The notes: a model not told the origin generated them from the sequence alone. A DNA stretch of 64,000 nt from VRUE01 sp963837695 (GCA_963837695.1 CAWINZ010000005.1:248001-312000); one strand, 5' to 3'; shown: positions 1 through 8,471, numbered from the stretch's first letter. Numbers and translations are program-made.

Positions 1-1302
1 TCGGCGATGTGCGGCGCGACGCCGGAGACCGGCGCGGCGGAGCCGTGGATCATCGTCTTCCGGATCATCCAGGGAGCCGGCGCGGCGCTGATGTTCCCGG
101 CGGCGCTGGCGATCGTCCTTGCCGCCTTCCCGCTGCGCGAGCGCGGCCGGGCGCTGGCGATCTTCTTCGGCCTCGCCGGCGCCTTCACCTCGATCGGCCC
201 GATCGCCGGCGGCTACCTGACCGAGTGGACCTGGCGGGCGATCTTCTGGATCAACGTGCCGGTCGCGATCGCCTCGTTGGTGCTGATCGCGATCTCCAAG
301 CCCGACAACGAGCGCCACCCGGCGCCGCTCGACTACCGCGGCGCGGTGCTGATCTCGGCCGGGATGGGGCTTGCCGTGCTCGGCCTGCAGCAGTCGAGCG
401 TCTGGGGCTGGGGCAGCGCCGCCACCTGGCTGTGCATCGCCGCCGGGGCCGCCCTGCTGGTCGGCTTCGTTCTCTACGAGCTGCGGCAGAAGTTCCCGCT
501 GATGCAGATCCGCATCTTCGCCAACCGCGCCTTCGCCGTGGACAACGCGATCCTCTTCCTCTTGATGATCCCCTTCGTCCCCTTGTTCTTCTTCGCCAGC
601 ATGTACGCGCAGATCTCGCTCGGCGAAAGCGCCTCGGAAACCGGCCTCTACCTGCTGATCTTCTTCGCCGGCTTCTTCGTCGCCACCCAACGGGGCGGCA
701 AGATCCTCGACGAGCGAGGCGCGCGGGCGACGGTCGTCTCTGGCTGCTTCGTCGCCGCCGGCGGCTTCGCCCTCTGGGCGCACTCGCTGCCCGACCTCTC
801 GGTCAGCGCGCAATGGCCCTTCATCGTCATCGCCGGCATCGGCGTCGGCCTGGTCCTCAGCCCGACCAACACCGACGCGCTCAACCGGGTGGCGCGCGAC
901 CGCTACGGCGAGGCGACCGGGATCACGCAGACGGTCCGCAACTTCGGTTCCAGCCTCGGCCTCGCGGTGCTCGGCACGGTGCTGATCCTCGAGAACAAGG
1001 CGAACCTGGAGTCGACCCTGAGCTCCCAGGGCATACCCAAGGCGCAGGCGGACCAGATCGCCGACTCGGTGACCCAGGGCGGTGGCGGCAGCGAAGCCAC
1101 CCTGGCCGAACACGCCGGCGCACACGCGCAGACGATCCTCGCCGCGGTCCAGCACGACTTCGCCCTCGCCTCGCGCACTGTCTTCTACGCGATGGCCGGC
1201 GTCATGGCGGTCGCCTTCCTGGTCGCGCTGAAGTGGATGCCGTCGGGCAAGGCGCCCGATCTGGACGAGGACGGCGCGGGCGAGCTCGGCGACCCGCGCT
1301 GA
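1..1302 (+). CDS. MFS drug exporter, DHA2 (14-helix) family, 5' truncated by window edge
   Basis: Reading frame 1 is open from the first base, so the true start lies outside the window and roughly the first 90-100 residues are missing compared with usual 500+ residue family members. The visible part begins in helix 3/4, with the antiporter motif C region GPIAGGYLTEWTWRAIFWIN, followed by about ten hydrophobic helices and a polar Asp/Glu-rich C-terminus. Family members export small toxic compounds with proton antiport. The substrate cannot be read from sequence. The stop codon directly abuts the stop of the convergent downstream gene. Confidence 0.9.
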   Translation, partial: SAMCGATPETGAAEPWIIVFRIIQGAGAALMFPAALAIVLAAFPLRERGRALAIFFGLAGAFTSIGPIAGGYLTEWTWRAIFWINVPVAIASLVLIAISKPDNERHPAPLDYRGAVLISAGMGLAVLGLQQSSVWGWGSAATWLCIAAGAALLVGFVLYELRQKFPLMQIRIFANRAFAVDNAILFLLMIPFVPLFFFASMYAQISLGESASETGLYLLIFFAGFFVATQRGGKILDERGARATVVSGCFVAAGGFALWAHSLPDLSVSAQWPFIVIAGIGVGLVLSPTNTDALNRVARDRYGEATGITQTVRNFGSSLGLAVLGTVLILENKANLESTLSSQGIPKAQADQIADSVTQGGGGSEATLAEHAGAHAQTILAAVQHDFALASRTVFYAMAGVMAVAFLVALKWMPSGKAPDLDEDGAGELGDPR

Positions 1303-1986
1303 TCAGCCGAGCGGCTTGATGCGAAAACCGGGGCCGCTCGCGCTGCGCAGGAAGCTCGCGGTCTGCGGCTCCAGCAGCCACGGCGGCGGCAGGCGGTCGC
1401 CGGGGCTTTCGAGGAAGCGGACGAGCAGGGCCTCAGCCTGGGCGCAGGTGAGCCCGTTGCGCTGCAGGAGGACGATCCAGTAGTCGCCCTTGGCCACCGG
1501 CAGCGGCCCGATGCGGTCGTTGTGCAGGACGCGGAACGGAGCCGGGCAGAAGTTGCCGCCGAGCGGGTGCCGGCCGCCGCCACCGCTTTCTTCTTCTTCA
1601 TTGCCGCCTCCCCCGCCGGCACTCACCCGGGCGACGTGGAAGCCGACTCCGGGGGCACGCAAGAAAGTCGAGTTGGCGGCGCCGACCCGCCAGCCGCCCG
1701 GCAGGATCCCGTCGTAGTCCTCGAGGAAGCGCGTGAAGAGGGCCGCGGCCTGTGCGCAGCCTGGTCGGCCCGAGGCGAGGATCGTCAGCCGGTAGTTGCC
1801 GCGCGGCAGCGAGAGGCGGCCGACGTGGTCGTCGTGGAGGACCCGGAAAGTGCCGGCGCAGCGCATCCGGGCGGCGTCGGCGCGGCCGGGCGAGGCCATC
1901 GCGACGAGCAGGGCAGCCGTCGCGCAAATCGAGACGACAGCCGCGAGACGCGGCCACCGCGGGTGCGGCGGGTTGCGGACGAGCAC
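1303..1986 (-). CDS. secreted protein with a tandemly duplicated ~78-residue domain
   Basis: 227 residues. An N-terminal signal peptide (basic start, hydrophobic run to about residue 36, ADA-like cleavage region) is followed by two similar domains. The first starts CAGTFRVLHDDHVG, the second CPAPFRVLHNDRIG. Each continues with a G-N/D-Y core, then CAQA, then RFLE, and ends with a F-L-R segment. The linker is Gly/Glu-rich. The shared cysteines (start of domain and CAQA) could form one disulfide per repeat outside the cell. I recognise no named family. Convergent with the MFS gene and divergent from the next gene across a long palindrome. Confidence 0.8.
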   Translation of the reverse strand: MLVRNPPHPRWPRLAAVVSICATAALLVAMASPGRADAARMRCAGTFRVLHDDHVGRLSLPRGNYRLTILASGRPGCAQAAALFTRFLEDYDGILPGGWRVGAANSTFLRAPGVGFHVARVSAGGGGGNEEEESGGGGRHPLGGNFCPAPFRVLHNDRIGPLPVAKGDYWIVLLQRNGLTCAQAEALLVRFLESPGDRLPPPWLLEPQTASFLRSASGPGFRIKPLG

Positions 1987-2008
1987 GAGCCCATCCTATC
2001 CGGCGGTT

Positions 2009-2065
2009 CACCGGCGCGGTCGACATTTGGACCGCATAGCGACTCAAACGTCGACCGCGCCGGTG
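2009..2065. repeat. long near-perfect palindrome in a divergent intergenic region
   Basis: Arms 2009-2029 and 2045-2065 pair over 21 bp with one mismatch around a 15-nt loop that contains CATAGCGAC. It sits between two divergent genes, 15 bp before the start at 2081, so it cannot be a terminator for either. It resembles the palindrome at 37144-37195 at the loop and loop-proximal arms. Confidence 0.8.
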
Positions 2066-2080
2066 GTACTTTGAGCGGCA

Positions 2081-4039
2081 ATGGGTCGCCGGACGGCACT
2101 TGCATGCGCGACGATCACGCTGCTTTGCCTGATGCCACCCGGCGTCGCCGTGGCCGAGGCGAGCGGGGGTCAATCGGCCGCCCAGCGCCTGATCGAGGCC
2201 TACGTGCCGCGCCTGATGCTGCGCGACCGCGCCGAAATCTGTGACACCAGCGGCGAGCAGTACGAGCCGACCACGGTCGACACGGTTCTCGGCAACCCGC
2301 GGGTGACGCTGACCGAAGCCGACTCCAGCGGCGCCGAAACGCTGGTCAAGCGCGCGCCGACGGCCGCCGACATCGCCGGGCTCGGCGAAGGGTTCCACCT
2401 CAACCTGCCGGGGGACCCGCTCGGCGACACCTGCGAGTACGCCAGGGACTTCGCCAAGCTGAAACGGGAAGGCAAGGCCCCCGCGGTCACCTACGCCCAC
2501 ATCGCCCGGCAGAAGGGACGCCCGGGGCTCGCCGTCCAGTACTGGTTCTTCTGGTACTTCAACCAGTTCAACGACCTGCACGAGGGCGACTGGGAGGGGA
2601 TGCAGGTCGTCTTCGAAGCGTCCGACCCGGCCCAGGCGCTGCGCGAAGGCCCCAGCGAAGTCGGCCTCTTCCAACACGGCGGCGGCGAGCGGGCCGACTG
2701 GGGCGACGGCAAGGTCGAGAAGGAAGGCACCCACCCGGTCGTCTACCCGGCGGCGGGCTCGCACGCGACCTTCTACGAACCGGCGGTCTACATCCAGAAC
2801 GGCCGCAAGGGGTCCGGTGTCGGCTGCGACGACACCAGCGCGCCGCTGCACCGCCTAGTCGTCCACCCGATCCAGGTGCCGACCCATCCCAGCCGGCATG
2901 GCCGCTTCGCCTGGCTTACCTACGGAGGCCGCTGGGGCCAGTGGGAGAAGAGCTTCAACAACGGGCCGACCGGGGCGCAGACGAAGACGCGCTGGCTGGC
3001 CCCGATGACCTGGATGGAAGAAATCCGCTCGACCAGCCCGCACCTACCGGCCGGCGCCGTGCTCGGTCCGACGGTGACCAAGTCCTTCTGCGGCGCCGTC
3101 GCCTCGGTCACCTCCTTCCTCAACCACACCCAGGACTCGCCCTGGGTGCTGGCGCTCGTGCCGATCGTGGCGCTGCTGCTGATCGGGCTGATCGCCTGGC
3201 GCACGCGCTGGTGGCCGCTCCACCTCGGCGAGCTGCGCCGCAGCCGCGCCTTCGGCCAGCTGCTGCTCGCCTCGGCCGGCCTCTACTGGCGCCACTGGCG
3301 CGTCTTCGCGCCGATCGGACTGACCGCGATCCCGATCATCGGCGGCTTCGACCTCTTGACCAGGCTGCTCACCGGCGACGCCGGCCGGCGGCTCGACGAC
3401 AAGGTCGGGCACTCCGGTCTGCACAGCGCCCTCGGTGACATCCTCAGTGGGGTCGGCGGCCCGATCGCCTCGGCGATCATCGCGGCCGTGGTGATCGCCG
3501 CCGTGCGACAGATCGCGGAGACGGGCGAGGCCAGCTTCGTCGCCTCCTTCCGCGGTATGTGGCAGCGCTTCCGGCGCGTCGTCGGCGCCCAACTGCTGGC
3601 GACCCTGGGGGTGATCGCGATGGCGATCACGATCGTCGGCCTGCCCTTCGCCGCCTGGAAGTACGTCGGCTGGCTCTTCCTCCAGCAGCAGATCCTCTTC
3701 GAGGACAAGACGGTGCGAGGGGCCTTCCGCGGCAGCTCGGAGCTGGTCCGCGGGCGCTGGTGGTACACGCTGCGCGTCGCCGCCGTCTTCTGGCTGATCG
3801 GCATCGTCACCGGGCCGATGCTCGGCTTCGCGCTGATCTTCGCCGACATCTCGCTGATCCTGATCAACGCGATCGGCGCCCTCGTCTTCGCCCTGCTCGT
3901 CCCCTACATCGCGATCGGCCGCACCCTGCTCTATTTCGACCTCGAGGCCGAGGCCGAAGAGGCGCCGGCGAAGCGCTGGCGCGAACGGCTGCCGCGCCGC
4001 AGGCCGGGAGGCGCGGCGGCGCCAGAGCCCGCGCGGTAG
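2081..4039 (+). CDS. Vps62-like extracellular domain fused to a multi-helix membrane domain
   Basis: 652 residues. A signal peptide (1-26) leads into a domain resembling Vps62/DUF946: AVQYWFFWYFNQFNDLHEGD, then a HPVVYPAAGSHA motif, about residues 30-340. From about 360 onward there are five to six hydrophobic segments, resembling the membrane domains of polytopic DUF/GDPD-type proteins, and a basic, Arg-rich C-terminal tail. The Vps62-like half should lie outside the cell. Function unknown. The ATG at 2081 is preferred because it gives the signal peptide; the ribosome site is weak. The metallophosphatase gene follows after 11 bp, suggesting cotranscription. Confidence 0.8.
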   Translation: MGRRTALACATITLLCLMPPGVAVAEASGGQSAAQRLIEAYVPRLMLRDRAEICDTSGEQYEPTTVDTVLGNPRVTLTEADSSGAETLVKRAPTAADIAGLGEGFHLNLPGDPLGDTCEYARDFAKLKREGKAPAVTYAHIARQKGRPGLAVQYWFFWYFNQFNDLHEGDWEGMQVVFEASDPAQALREGPSEVGLFQHGGGERADWGDGKVEKEGTHPVVYPAAGSHATFYEPAVYIQNGRKGSGVGCDDTSAPLHRLVVHPIQVPTHPSRHGRFAWLTYGGRWGQWEKSFNNGPTGAQTKTRWLAPMTWMEEIRSTSPHLPAGAVLGPTVTKSFCGAVASVTSFLNHTQDSPWVLALVPIVALLLIGLIAWRTRWWPLHLGELRRSRAFGQLLLASAGLYWRHWRVFAPIGLTAIPIIGGFDLLTRLLTGDAGRRLDDKVGHSGLHSALGDILSGVGGPIASAIIAAVVIAAVRQIAETGEASFVASFRGMWQRFRRVVGAQLLATLGVIAMAITIVGLPFAAWKYVGWLFLQQQILFEDKTVRGAFRGSSELVRGRWWYTLRVAAVFWLIGIVTGPMLGFALIFADISLILINAIGALVFALLVPYIAIGRTLLYFDLEAEAEEAPAKRWRERLPRRRPGGAAAPEPAR

Positions 4040-4050
4040 CTTTCGCAAGC

Positions 4051-4647
4051 GTGAAGCTGCTCGCCTTCAGCGACCTGCACCGCGACCTCGGCCAGGCAGC
4101 GACGCTGGTCGAGATGTCGGCCGAGGCCGATGTCGTGATCGGGGCCGGCGACTTCGCCTCGGTGCACGAGGGTCTGGCCGAGACGATCGACGCCCTGGCG
4201 GCGATCGAGACGCCGACCGTGCTCGTCCCCGGTAACAACGAGACCGAGGAGGCGCTGCGCGAGGCGGCCTCCGGATGGAGCTCCGCGACCGTGCTGCACG
4301 GCGGCGCGACGACGATCGACGGGATCGAGTTCTATGGCCTCGGCGCCGGCATCCCGGTAACGCCCTGGGACTGGAGCTTCGACCTCGACGACGAAGCCGC
4401 CGCCGAGATGCTCGCCCCCTGCCCGCAGGGCGCGGTCCTCGTCCTCCACTCCCCACCCCAAGGCCACTGCGACGAGGCCGGCGGGGGCAACCACTTCGGC
4501 AGCCCCGCCCTGCTCGCGGCAATCGAAGCGAAGCGTCCCCGCCTCGCCGTCTGCGGCCACATCCACGAGTCCTGGGGCTGCCAGAGCAAGATCGGCGCGA
4601 CTCCCGTCCGCAACCTGGGCCCGGGCGGCACCTGGCTCGAGGCCTGA
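4051..4647 (+). CDS. metallophosphoesterase (calcineurin-like)
   Basis: 198 residues from a GTG start chosen because it lies 11 bp after the preceding stop and begins exactly at the first family motif. Motifs in order: FSDLHRD (D-x-H), GAGD, PGNNE, LVLHSPP and CGHIHES, the metal ligands of the calcineurin-like two-metal site. The asparagine-rich GNNE replaces the more usual GNHD/GNHE, so substrate choice may differ. Probably a cytosolic phosphodiesterase or phosphatase; substrate unknown. Confidence 0.9.
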   Translation: MKLLAFSDLHRDLGQAATLVEMSAEADVVIGAGDFASVHEGLAETIDALAAIETPTVLVPGNNETEEALREAASGWSSATVLHGGATTIDGIEFYGLGAGIPVTPWDWSFDLDDEAAAEMLAPCPQGAVLVLHSPPQGHCDEAGGGNHFGSPALLAAIEAKRPRLAVCGHIHESWGCQSKIGATPVRNLGPGGTWLEA

Positions 4648-4660
4648 GAGGCGAGAAGAC

Positions 4661-5353
4661 ATGGATGCAGGGGTGATCGTTGCGCTGATCACGGCTCTGA
4701 CGAGCCTCGGGCTCGCCGGCGTGAACATCTACTGGTCGTGGAAGCAAAGGAACCAGGAGCGCCGAATCAAAGCCAAGGGCGAGCTGGCCCGCTACCGGAA
4801 GCCGCTGCTCGAGGCGGCCGCCGACCTCGGCGCGCGGATCGACAACATCCAGCACAACAACTTCGACTCCTACTTCCAACCAGACGACCGCCGTGAGATA
4901 GCCGTCAAAAGCACCCTCTACCGCTTCGCCCGCTACTTCGCGACCCTCGAGATCCTGCGGTCCCAGCTGACCTTCCTGGAGTTTGAGAGCGCCAGCGAGA
5001 CCAAGAAGGTGGCAGCCCAGATAGTCAAGATCGAGGGCGCGTTGACGTCCGACAAACTTGACGGGTTCATGCTCTGGCGGGAGGAGCAGCGAGCAATCGG
5101 CGAGGCGACCCTCGATCGAGACAAAGAAGGGCTCGTCCGCTGCATCGGCTTCGCGACCTTCGTCAACGAATTCGACCGGCGCGAGCGCAAATGGTTCGAG
5201 CGCTTCCAGGTCGAATTGGAAAAAGCCGGCGCCGCGGCAGGCAGCAAACGCCTGAAACGAGTGCAGTCCCACCTCCAAGCCCTGGTCCAGCAGCTGGACG
5301 AGGAGGAGCGCTACAAGCATTCCGATCAGCCACCCATCTGGCTGAGTCGTTAG
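4661..5353 (+). CDS. membrane-anchored protein of unknown function
   Basis: 230 residues: one N-terminal transmembrane helix (about residues 3-25, ending in W-S-W-K-Q-R), then a charged, largely helical cytoplasmic region with a coiled-coil-like C-terminus. A purine-rich ribosome site (GAGGCGAG) precedes the ATG. The layout resembles the small membrane protein in the tRNA-Ser element (32484-33017), though I see no clear sequence similarity. It ends 20 bp before the first att copy, so it may be chromosomal or the remnant of an older insertion. Confidence 0.75.
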   Translation: MDAGVIVALITALTSLGLAGVNIYWSWKQRNQERRIKAKGELARYRKPLLEAAADLGARIDNIQHNNFDSYFQPDDRREIAVKSTLYRFARYFATLEILRSQLTFLEFESASETKKVAAQIVKIEGALTSDKLDGFMLWREEQRAIGEATLDRDKEGLVRCIGFATFVNEFDRRERKWFERFQVELEKAGAAAGSKRLKRVQSHLQALVQQLDEEERYKHSDQPPIWLSR

Positions 5354-5372
5354 GCACTTCTCAAAGACCCAA

Positions 5373-5532
5373 CGCGCCCGACAGGATTCGAACCTGTGAC
5401 CTTCGGTTTCGTAACCCGAGACGGTGGATCGGCTGGGCTACGTGGAGCCCGGTTTCAAGCGGTTTCCGGCGAATCGAGTCCCGCTGGGATCGGCTGGAAT
5501 CTGTGGGGCATGTTGCCCCATTTGTTGCCCCA
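5373..5532 (-). repeat. att copy 1: tRNA-Arg 3' segment plus integrase arm-type repeats
   Basis: Positions 5373-5412 are identical to the 3' 40 nt of tRNA-Arg(ACG) at 23536. The sequence to the right (to about 5450) resembles a diverged tRNA 5' half, including GGCTACGT in place of GAGCTACGG. Two direct copies of TGTTGCCCCA (5511-5520 and 5523-5532, 12-bp spacing) look like integrase arm sites. This is the left boundary of the island. Confidence 0.85.
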
Positions 5533-5543
5533 GGGATGGAGAC

Positions 5544-6221
5544 TCAAGCAACGAGGGCAATCACTATGCCGGCGATTCCGACGAGGCCACCAATTGCTCC
5601 GATGATGATGCCCAGGCGGTTGCGTCGGTAGTCCTCGGCGGCGCCAACTGCCTCGCGAAGCTTGCGACTCAGCTCGTCGGCTTTGTCAGAGGCGGTTCGC
5701 AGACATTCGGCGCCATAGATCCAATCGCTCCACTTATGAGCCGTCTTTCGCGTCCGACCTTCCTCCATCCAGAAGCGCACCTCACGCTCAAGTTCCTGGA
5801 TCTCCTCGGCGCTGGCAACGGAGGGCAACTTGCCGTGGTCAACGAGGCGGGCGGCGTTTGCGTAGTAGCGATCCCAGATGCCGTCCTTCTTCAGCTTGCC
5901 GAGGCGTGCCTTGGCAACGACCTCGAAGGACTCCATCATCGTTCGACGCAGATGATCCTCGAAATTGGTGAGCTGGTCGCGCTGCTCCTCGTTAGAGAGA
6001 TCCGGAGCGCTCTCGGCAAGGCGCGCGAGATGCGAGAGAGCCTCGGTGAGGTTGTTGCGGCCGATCCGGTTGTAGATGCGGGCATGCTCCTCGGCATAGC
6101 GATGTGCCTCCATCACCGTGAGGATGCGCGTGGAGAGAACCTCGAACATGCGCTCGACCTGCTCGCGGTAGACACCGGCGATCCGCTCGTCGGCGCTCGT
6201 CGGGGTAGAGGGGTTCTGCAC
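5544..6221 (-). CDS. C-terminally membrane-anchored helical protein, unknown
   Basis: 225 residues from GTG. Mostly charged amphipathic helices, with one hydrophobic segment at the very C-terminus (about 200-225, ending AGIVIALVA). This tail-anchor arrangement would place the bulk of the protein in the cytosol. Start is uncertain. Unknown family. Membrane-anchored helical proteins carried by integrated elements are sometimes superinfection-exclusion factors, but nothing here proves that. Confidence 0.65.
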   Translation of the reverse strand: MQNPSTPTSADERIAGVYREQVERMFEVLSTRILTVMEAHRYAEEHARIYNRIGRNNLTEALSHLARLAESAPDLSNEEQRDQLTNFEDHLRRTMMESFEVVAKARLGKLKKDGIWDRYYANAARLVDHGKLPSVASAEEIQELEREVRFWMEEGRTRKTAHKWSDWIYGAECLRTASDKADELSRKLREAVGAAEDYRRNRLGIIIGAIGGLVGIAGIVIALVA

Positions 6222-6251
6222 CGCTAACCGCCTAAGCCTGCCGAGAACTGG

Positions 6252-6542
6252 CTAGCAGCGAGTTGGGATCGGCGGTTTGGCGGGCGGACGGTAGCCCTCG
6301 GGTAGAGGCGGCAGCTCCTTGAGCAGTTCGTCCCCAAGTGCCGCGAGCTCAAGCAGCTCGCTCTCCGTGTAGGAGTCGAGCACCGAACCCACCTCGCCGC
6401 CCATCTCAGAGCCGGGACCCTCGGGCAGATCGATCAACTCCGGAAGATCCTCCAGTGCAGTAAGCGAGACTTCCTCAGCCGAGATCCCCAGGCGAGTCGA
6501 TGCCCAGGAATGAAAGAACGTGTCGTCGCGCGAAGAAGTCAT
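6252..6542 (-). CDS. small acidic protein, unknown
   Basis: 96 residues from the ATG at 6542, which follows a purine-rich GGAGGG 11 nt upstream; an upstream in-frame start is possible but poorly placed. Strongly acidic (many Glu/Asp, an ELLELAALGDELL helix) with a Pro-rich C-terminus. Acidity and position in an element would fit an antitoxin-like or DNA-mimic protein, but there is no motif to support either. The roughly 290 bp between it and the winged-helix gene upstream shows nothing convincing. Confidence 0.5.
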   Translation of the reverse strand: MTSSRDDTFFHSWASTRLGISAEEVSLTALEDLPELIDLPEGPGSEMGGEVGSVLDSYTESELLELAALGDELLKELPPLPEGYRPPAKPPIPTRC

Positions 6543-6833
6543 CGAAGGAGAGCCCTCCCGCTCCTCATGGGAAGAAGCGAAGCTCGGCCTGGTAGCGAGG
6601 AAGCGACAGGGGACGAACAAGGACGGCGTCCGTAGGTCCCATAGCGGAAGCGTACCCACTTCGCATCGCATTCATGCTCTTCAACCCATCGGACGGAAAT
6701 CCTTCGGCACGCATGGTCTCACCCCCCAAGCCTTCGATTGCTCGGCAGACTTATATCGCCTGGCGGCGAAGGGAGTCGCCTCCCACACCGGGGAACGTCG
6801 CTGCCGCCGTTACGACCCCTGGCTGGAGTGCGC

Positions 6834-7358
6834 TCACGCATCGCCCACGGTTAGCTCGGGAAGCATCTTTGAGAGAAAGTCCTCAGCGGACTTGCGAATG
6901 CGTAGATCTCCAGCTCTGAGGCAGTCGAGGACTGCCAGGATTTCACCGAGTTGGGGCCATCCCTCGACCGCCTCCGGCGCCGCAGTATGCAACGGCTCGA
7001 TTGCCTGCCCCCGGACCTCCCCATGGGCGTAGGGCCAGACCGGAGGCGGCTCGTCGCCTGAGGAGCGGATCGCGCCCGCCATCGGCTCCGCCGCCCATGC
7101 CGCAGGCACGCCCGGCGTCAGTGCACCGAGCCGAGCAGGAGCAGCAAAGCGAAGTGCATGAAGCGCGAACTCCTCGAAGTGAGGGAGATGGACTTCGCGA
7201 CCGTCTACTGAATACAGATCCACGCCCTTCGCTCGCTCCAGCGCACGCTGTACGACCGGGTGCGGAACACGGAGACGCTCCGCAAGCGACCTGTAGCTCC
7301 AAGCCTCATCGTGGGCGAGCAATCCGCCGAGGACATAGATGTCGGAATTCTTGATCAC
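6834..7358 (-). CDS. winged-helix DNA-binding protein
   Basis: 174 residues from GTG at 7358. The N-terminal 60 residues form a MarR-like winged helix (WSYRSLAERLRVPHPVVQRA, recognition helix HPVVQRALERA, wing DGREVHLP). The middle has a conserved-looking RFAAPARLGALTPGVPAAW block, and PPVWPYAHGEVRGQAIEPLH follows. This layout matches a family of regulators that, from memory, are often encoded near nucleotidyltransferase toxin modules. A near-perfect dyad lies 11 bp upstream of the start, suggesting autoregulation. Confidence 0.75.
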   Translation of the reverse strand: MIKNSDIYVLGGLLAHDEAWSYRSLAERLRVPHPVVQRALERAKGVDLYSVDGREVHLPHFEEFALHALRFAAPARLGALTPGVPAAWAAEPMAGAIRSSGDEPPPVWPYAHGEVRGQAIEPLHTAAPEAVEGWPQLGEILAVLDCLRAGDLRIRKSAEDFLSKMLPELTVGDA

Positions 7359-7369
7359 GATGGCGAAGG

Positions 7370-7393
7370 GTATCGAGTATCAATACACGATAC
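7370..7393. promoter_or_regulatory. dyad operator upstream of the winged-helix gene
   Basis: GTATCGAGTAT / ATACACGATAC separated by CA: 11-bp half sites with one mismatch, AT-rich against the GC-rich background, 11 bp before the GTG at 7358. Probable autoregulatory operator overlapping the promoter. Confidence 0.6.
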
Positions 7394-7414
7394 AATCGAA
7401 TGCGGAGCGGATGG

Positions 7415-7585
7415 CTATTCGAACCCCTGATCGTCCGCCACGTGGCGGGGCGCACACTCGGTGCCCGGCCCGTTTAGCTGCCCGATCTGGATCGACTCGT
7501 CGTCCCAACCCCAAACCGAGAAACCAGCCGCCGCGAGTTCGTCAAGGACCGCATCGAGCCTTGCCTTCGCCTCTGCGATGTCCAT
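7415..7585 (-). CDS. possible 56-residue protein
   Basis: Starts ATG at 7585, 14 nt after the stop of the nucleotidyltransferase remnant, and ends TAG at 7415. The product begins MDIAEAKARLDAVLDELAAA and has a W-G-W-D-D-E-S-I-Q-I-G segment. Codon use is GC-rich at third positions like neighbours. No family recognised. Supported by position and composition only. Confidence 0.4.
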   Translation of the reverse strand: MDIAEAKARLDAVLDELAAAGFSVWGWDDESIQIGQLNGPGTECAPRHVADDQGFE

Positions 7586-7599
7586 CGGTCCAGCCCCCG

Positions 7600-8023
7600 T
7601 CAGAGCTCGACCGCCTCATCGAGAACGCGGTCGCGCATGTAGGGCGACAGGCTGGCCTCGGTGACGACATCCACCTGGACCCCAAGGCGTTCCTCCAGGT
7701 CGTTAGACAGTGCGATCAGGTCAAACAAGGTCCGGCCCTCCGCCATGTCAACGAGAAGATCGAGATCGCTGGAGGCACCATGTTCCCCACGTCCGGTCGA
7801 ACCGAACAAAGCGAACGTTGCCCGCCCCGTGGGCGGTAGCAATGCGGCGCACATCCTTCCGAATCTCCGTCAGCTCCTCGATGCGCTCGAGCTCGTCGCG
7901 GTCGAGCCCGCCGGCGCGGCGCAAGCGCTTGGCCAACTGGCGTAGTCGCTCCGCGCGGTCGTTCGTCTCCTCGATCTCGTATCCCGCCTCCGCTTTCCTG
8001 GCAAGGACATCCGACCAGGGCAT
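7600..8023 (-). pseudogene. MNT-type nucleotidyltransferase with antitoxin-like N-terminus, frameshifted
   Basis: Two overlapping frames encode one protein. The first (from ATG 8023) has a charged N-terminal helix pair, then EIRKDVRRIATAHGAGNVR. The second continues LFGSTGRGEHGASSDLDLLVD, the GSxxRGE-xxSDxDLLV active site of minimal nucleotidyltransferases, to 7600. One extra T in a TTT run (7808-7810) separates the frames. MNT proteins act as antitoxins to HEPN toxins by AMPylation; no HEPN gene is present here. The N-terminal motif AERLRQLAKRLRRAGGLDR is shared with the small protein at 8920-9087. Confidence 0.75.
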
Positions 8024-8104
8024 CGGTTATTTGCTTGCCGCTGGCCGTCCTGCCGTAGGTTTTCCTCGTCGTCGGTCGCACAGACAACATGTATCCTAGA
8101 AGCT

Positions 8105-8251
8105 GTGGGCTACAAGCGGGTCAAGACCGAGCACGCTGGGGCTAAGAACGGGCTACAACCCGCTGACCGGACCCCGTTCAGCGGTCCGATTTCAAGGGGT
8201 CGGGCCAGCCCCAGGCGTTGCCCCAGCGGCAATCTCGCACTGTTCGAGTGA
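8105..8251 (+). pseudogene. truncated small ORF running into the element end
   Basis: From GTG 8105 the frame reads VGYKRVKTEHAGAKNG, which I recall as the start of a small conserved protein often found beside toxin-antitoxin genes, then runs into the conserved element-end sequence and loses similarity. It is divergent from the nucleotidyltransferase remnant. Probably cut by element junction formation. Confidence 0.25.
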
Positions 8252-8456
8252 CCCTCGAAAGGCCGGAATTCCGCTCCACAAGCGGGATTCCGCCAACGCG
8301 CCCGACAGGATTCGAACCTGTGACCTTCGGTTTCGTAGCCCGAGCCCGTGGATCGGCTGGGCTACGTGGAGCCCAGTTTCAAGCGGTTTCCGGCGAATCG
8401 AGTCCCGCTGGGATCGGCTGGAATCTGTGGGGCATGTTGCCCCAATTGTTGCCCCA
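8217..8456 (-). repeat. att copy 2 with flanking arm-type repeats
   Basis: The tRNA-Arg 3' segment is repeated at 8298-8337. To the left is a conserved block with GTTGCCCCA (8217-8225) and a diverged hairpin; to the right are TGTTGCCCCA at 8435-8444 and 8447-8456. The rest of the roughly 450 bp between 8023 and 8472 has no gene. Confidence 0.85.
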
Positions 8457-8471
8457 GGAGGCTGATTCGGG

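Larger units (their letters stand above)
5373..8297. mobile_element. element M1: integrase-less element at tRNA-Arg
   Basis: Bounded by att copies 1 and 2. It carries att and arm-type repeats at both ends but no integrase gene, so it probably depends on a related integrase such as those of M2/M3 (inference). Cargo: a tail-anchored protein, an acidic protein, a winged-helix protein, a 56-residue ORF and a frameshifted nucleotidyltransferase. Confidence 0.7.

Noticed and set aside
1522..2244. Long plus-strand frame opposite the secreted duplicated-domain gene
   Set aside because: Low-complexity Arg/Ala/Gly product typical of antisense frames in high-GC DNA; no family motif and it crosses the 2009 palindrome.
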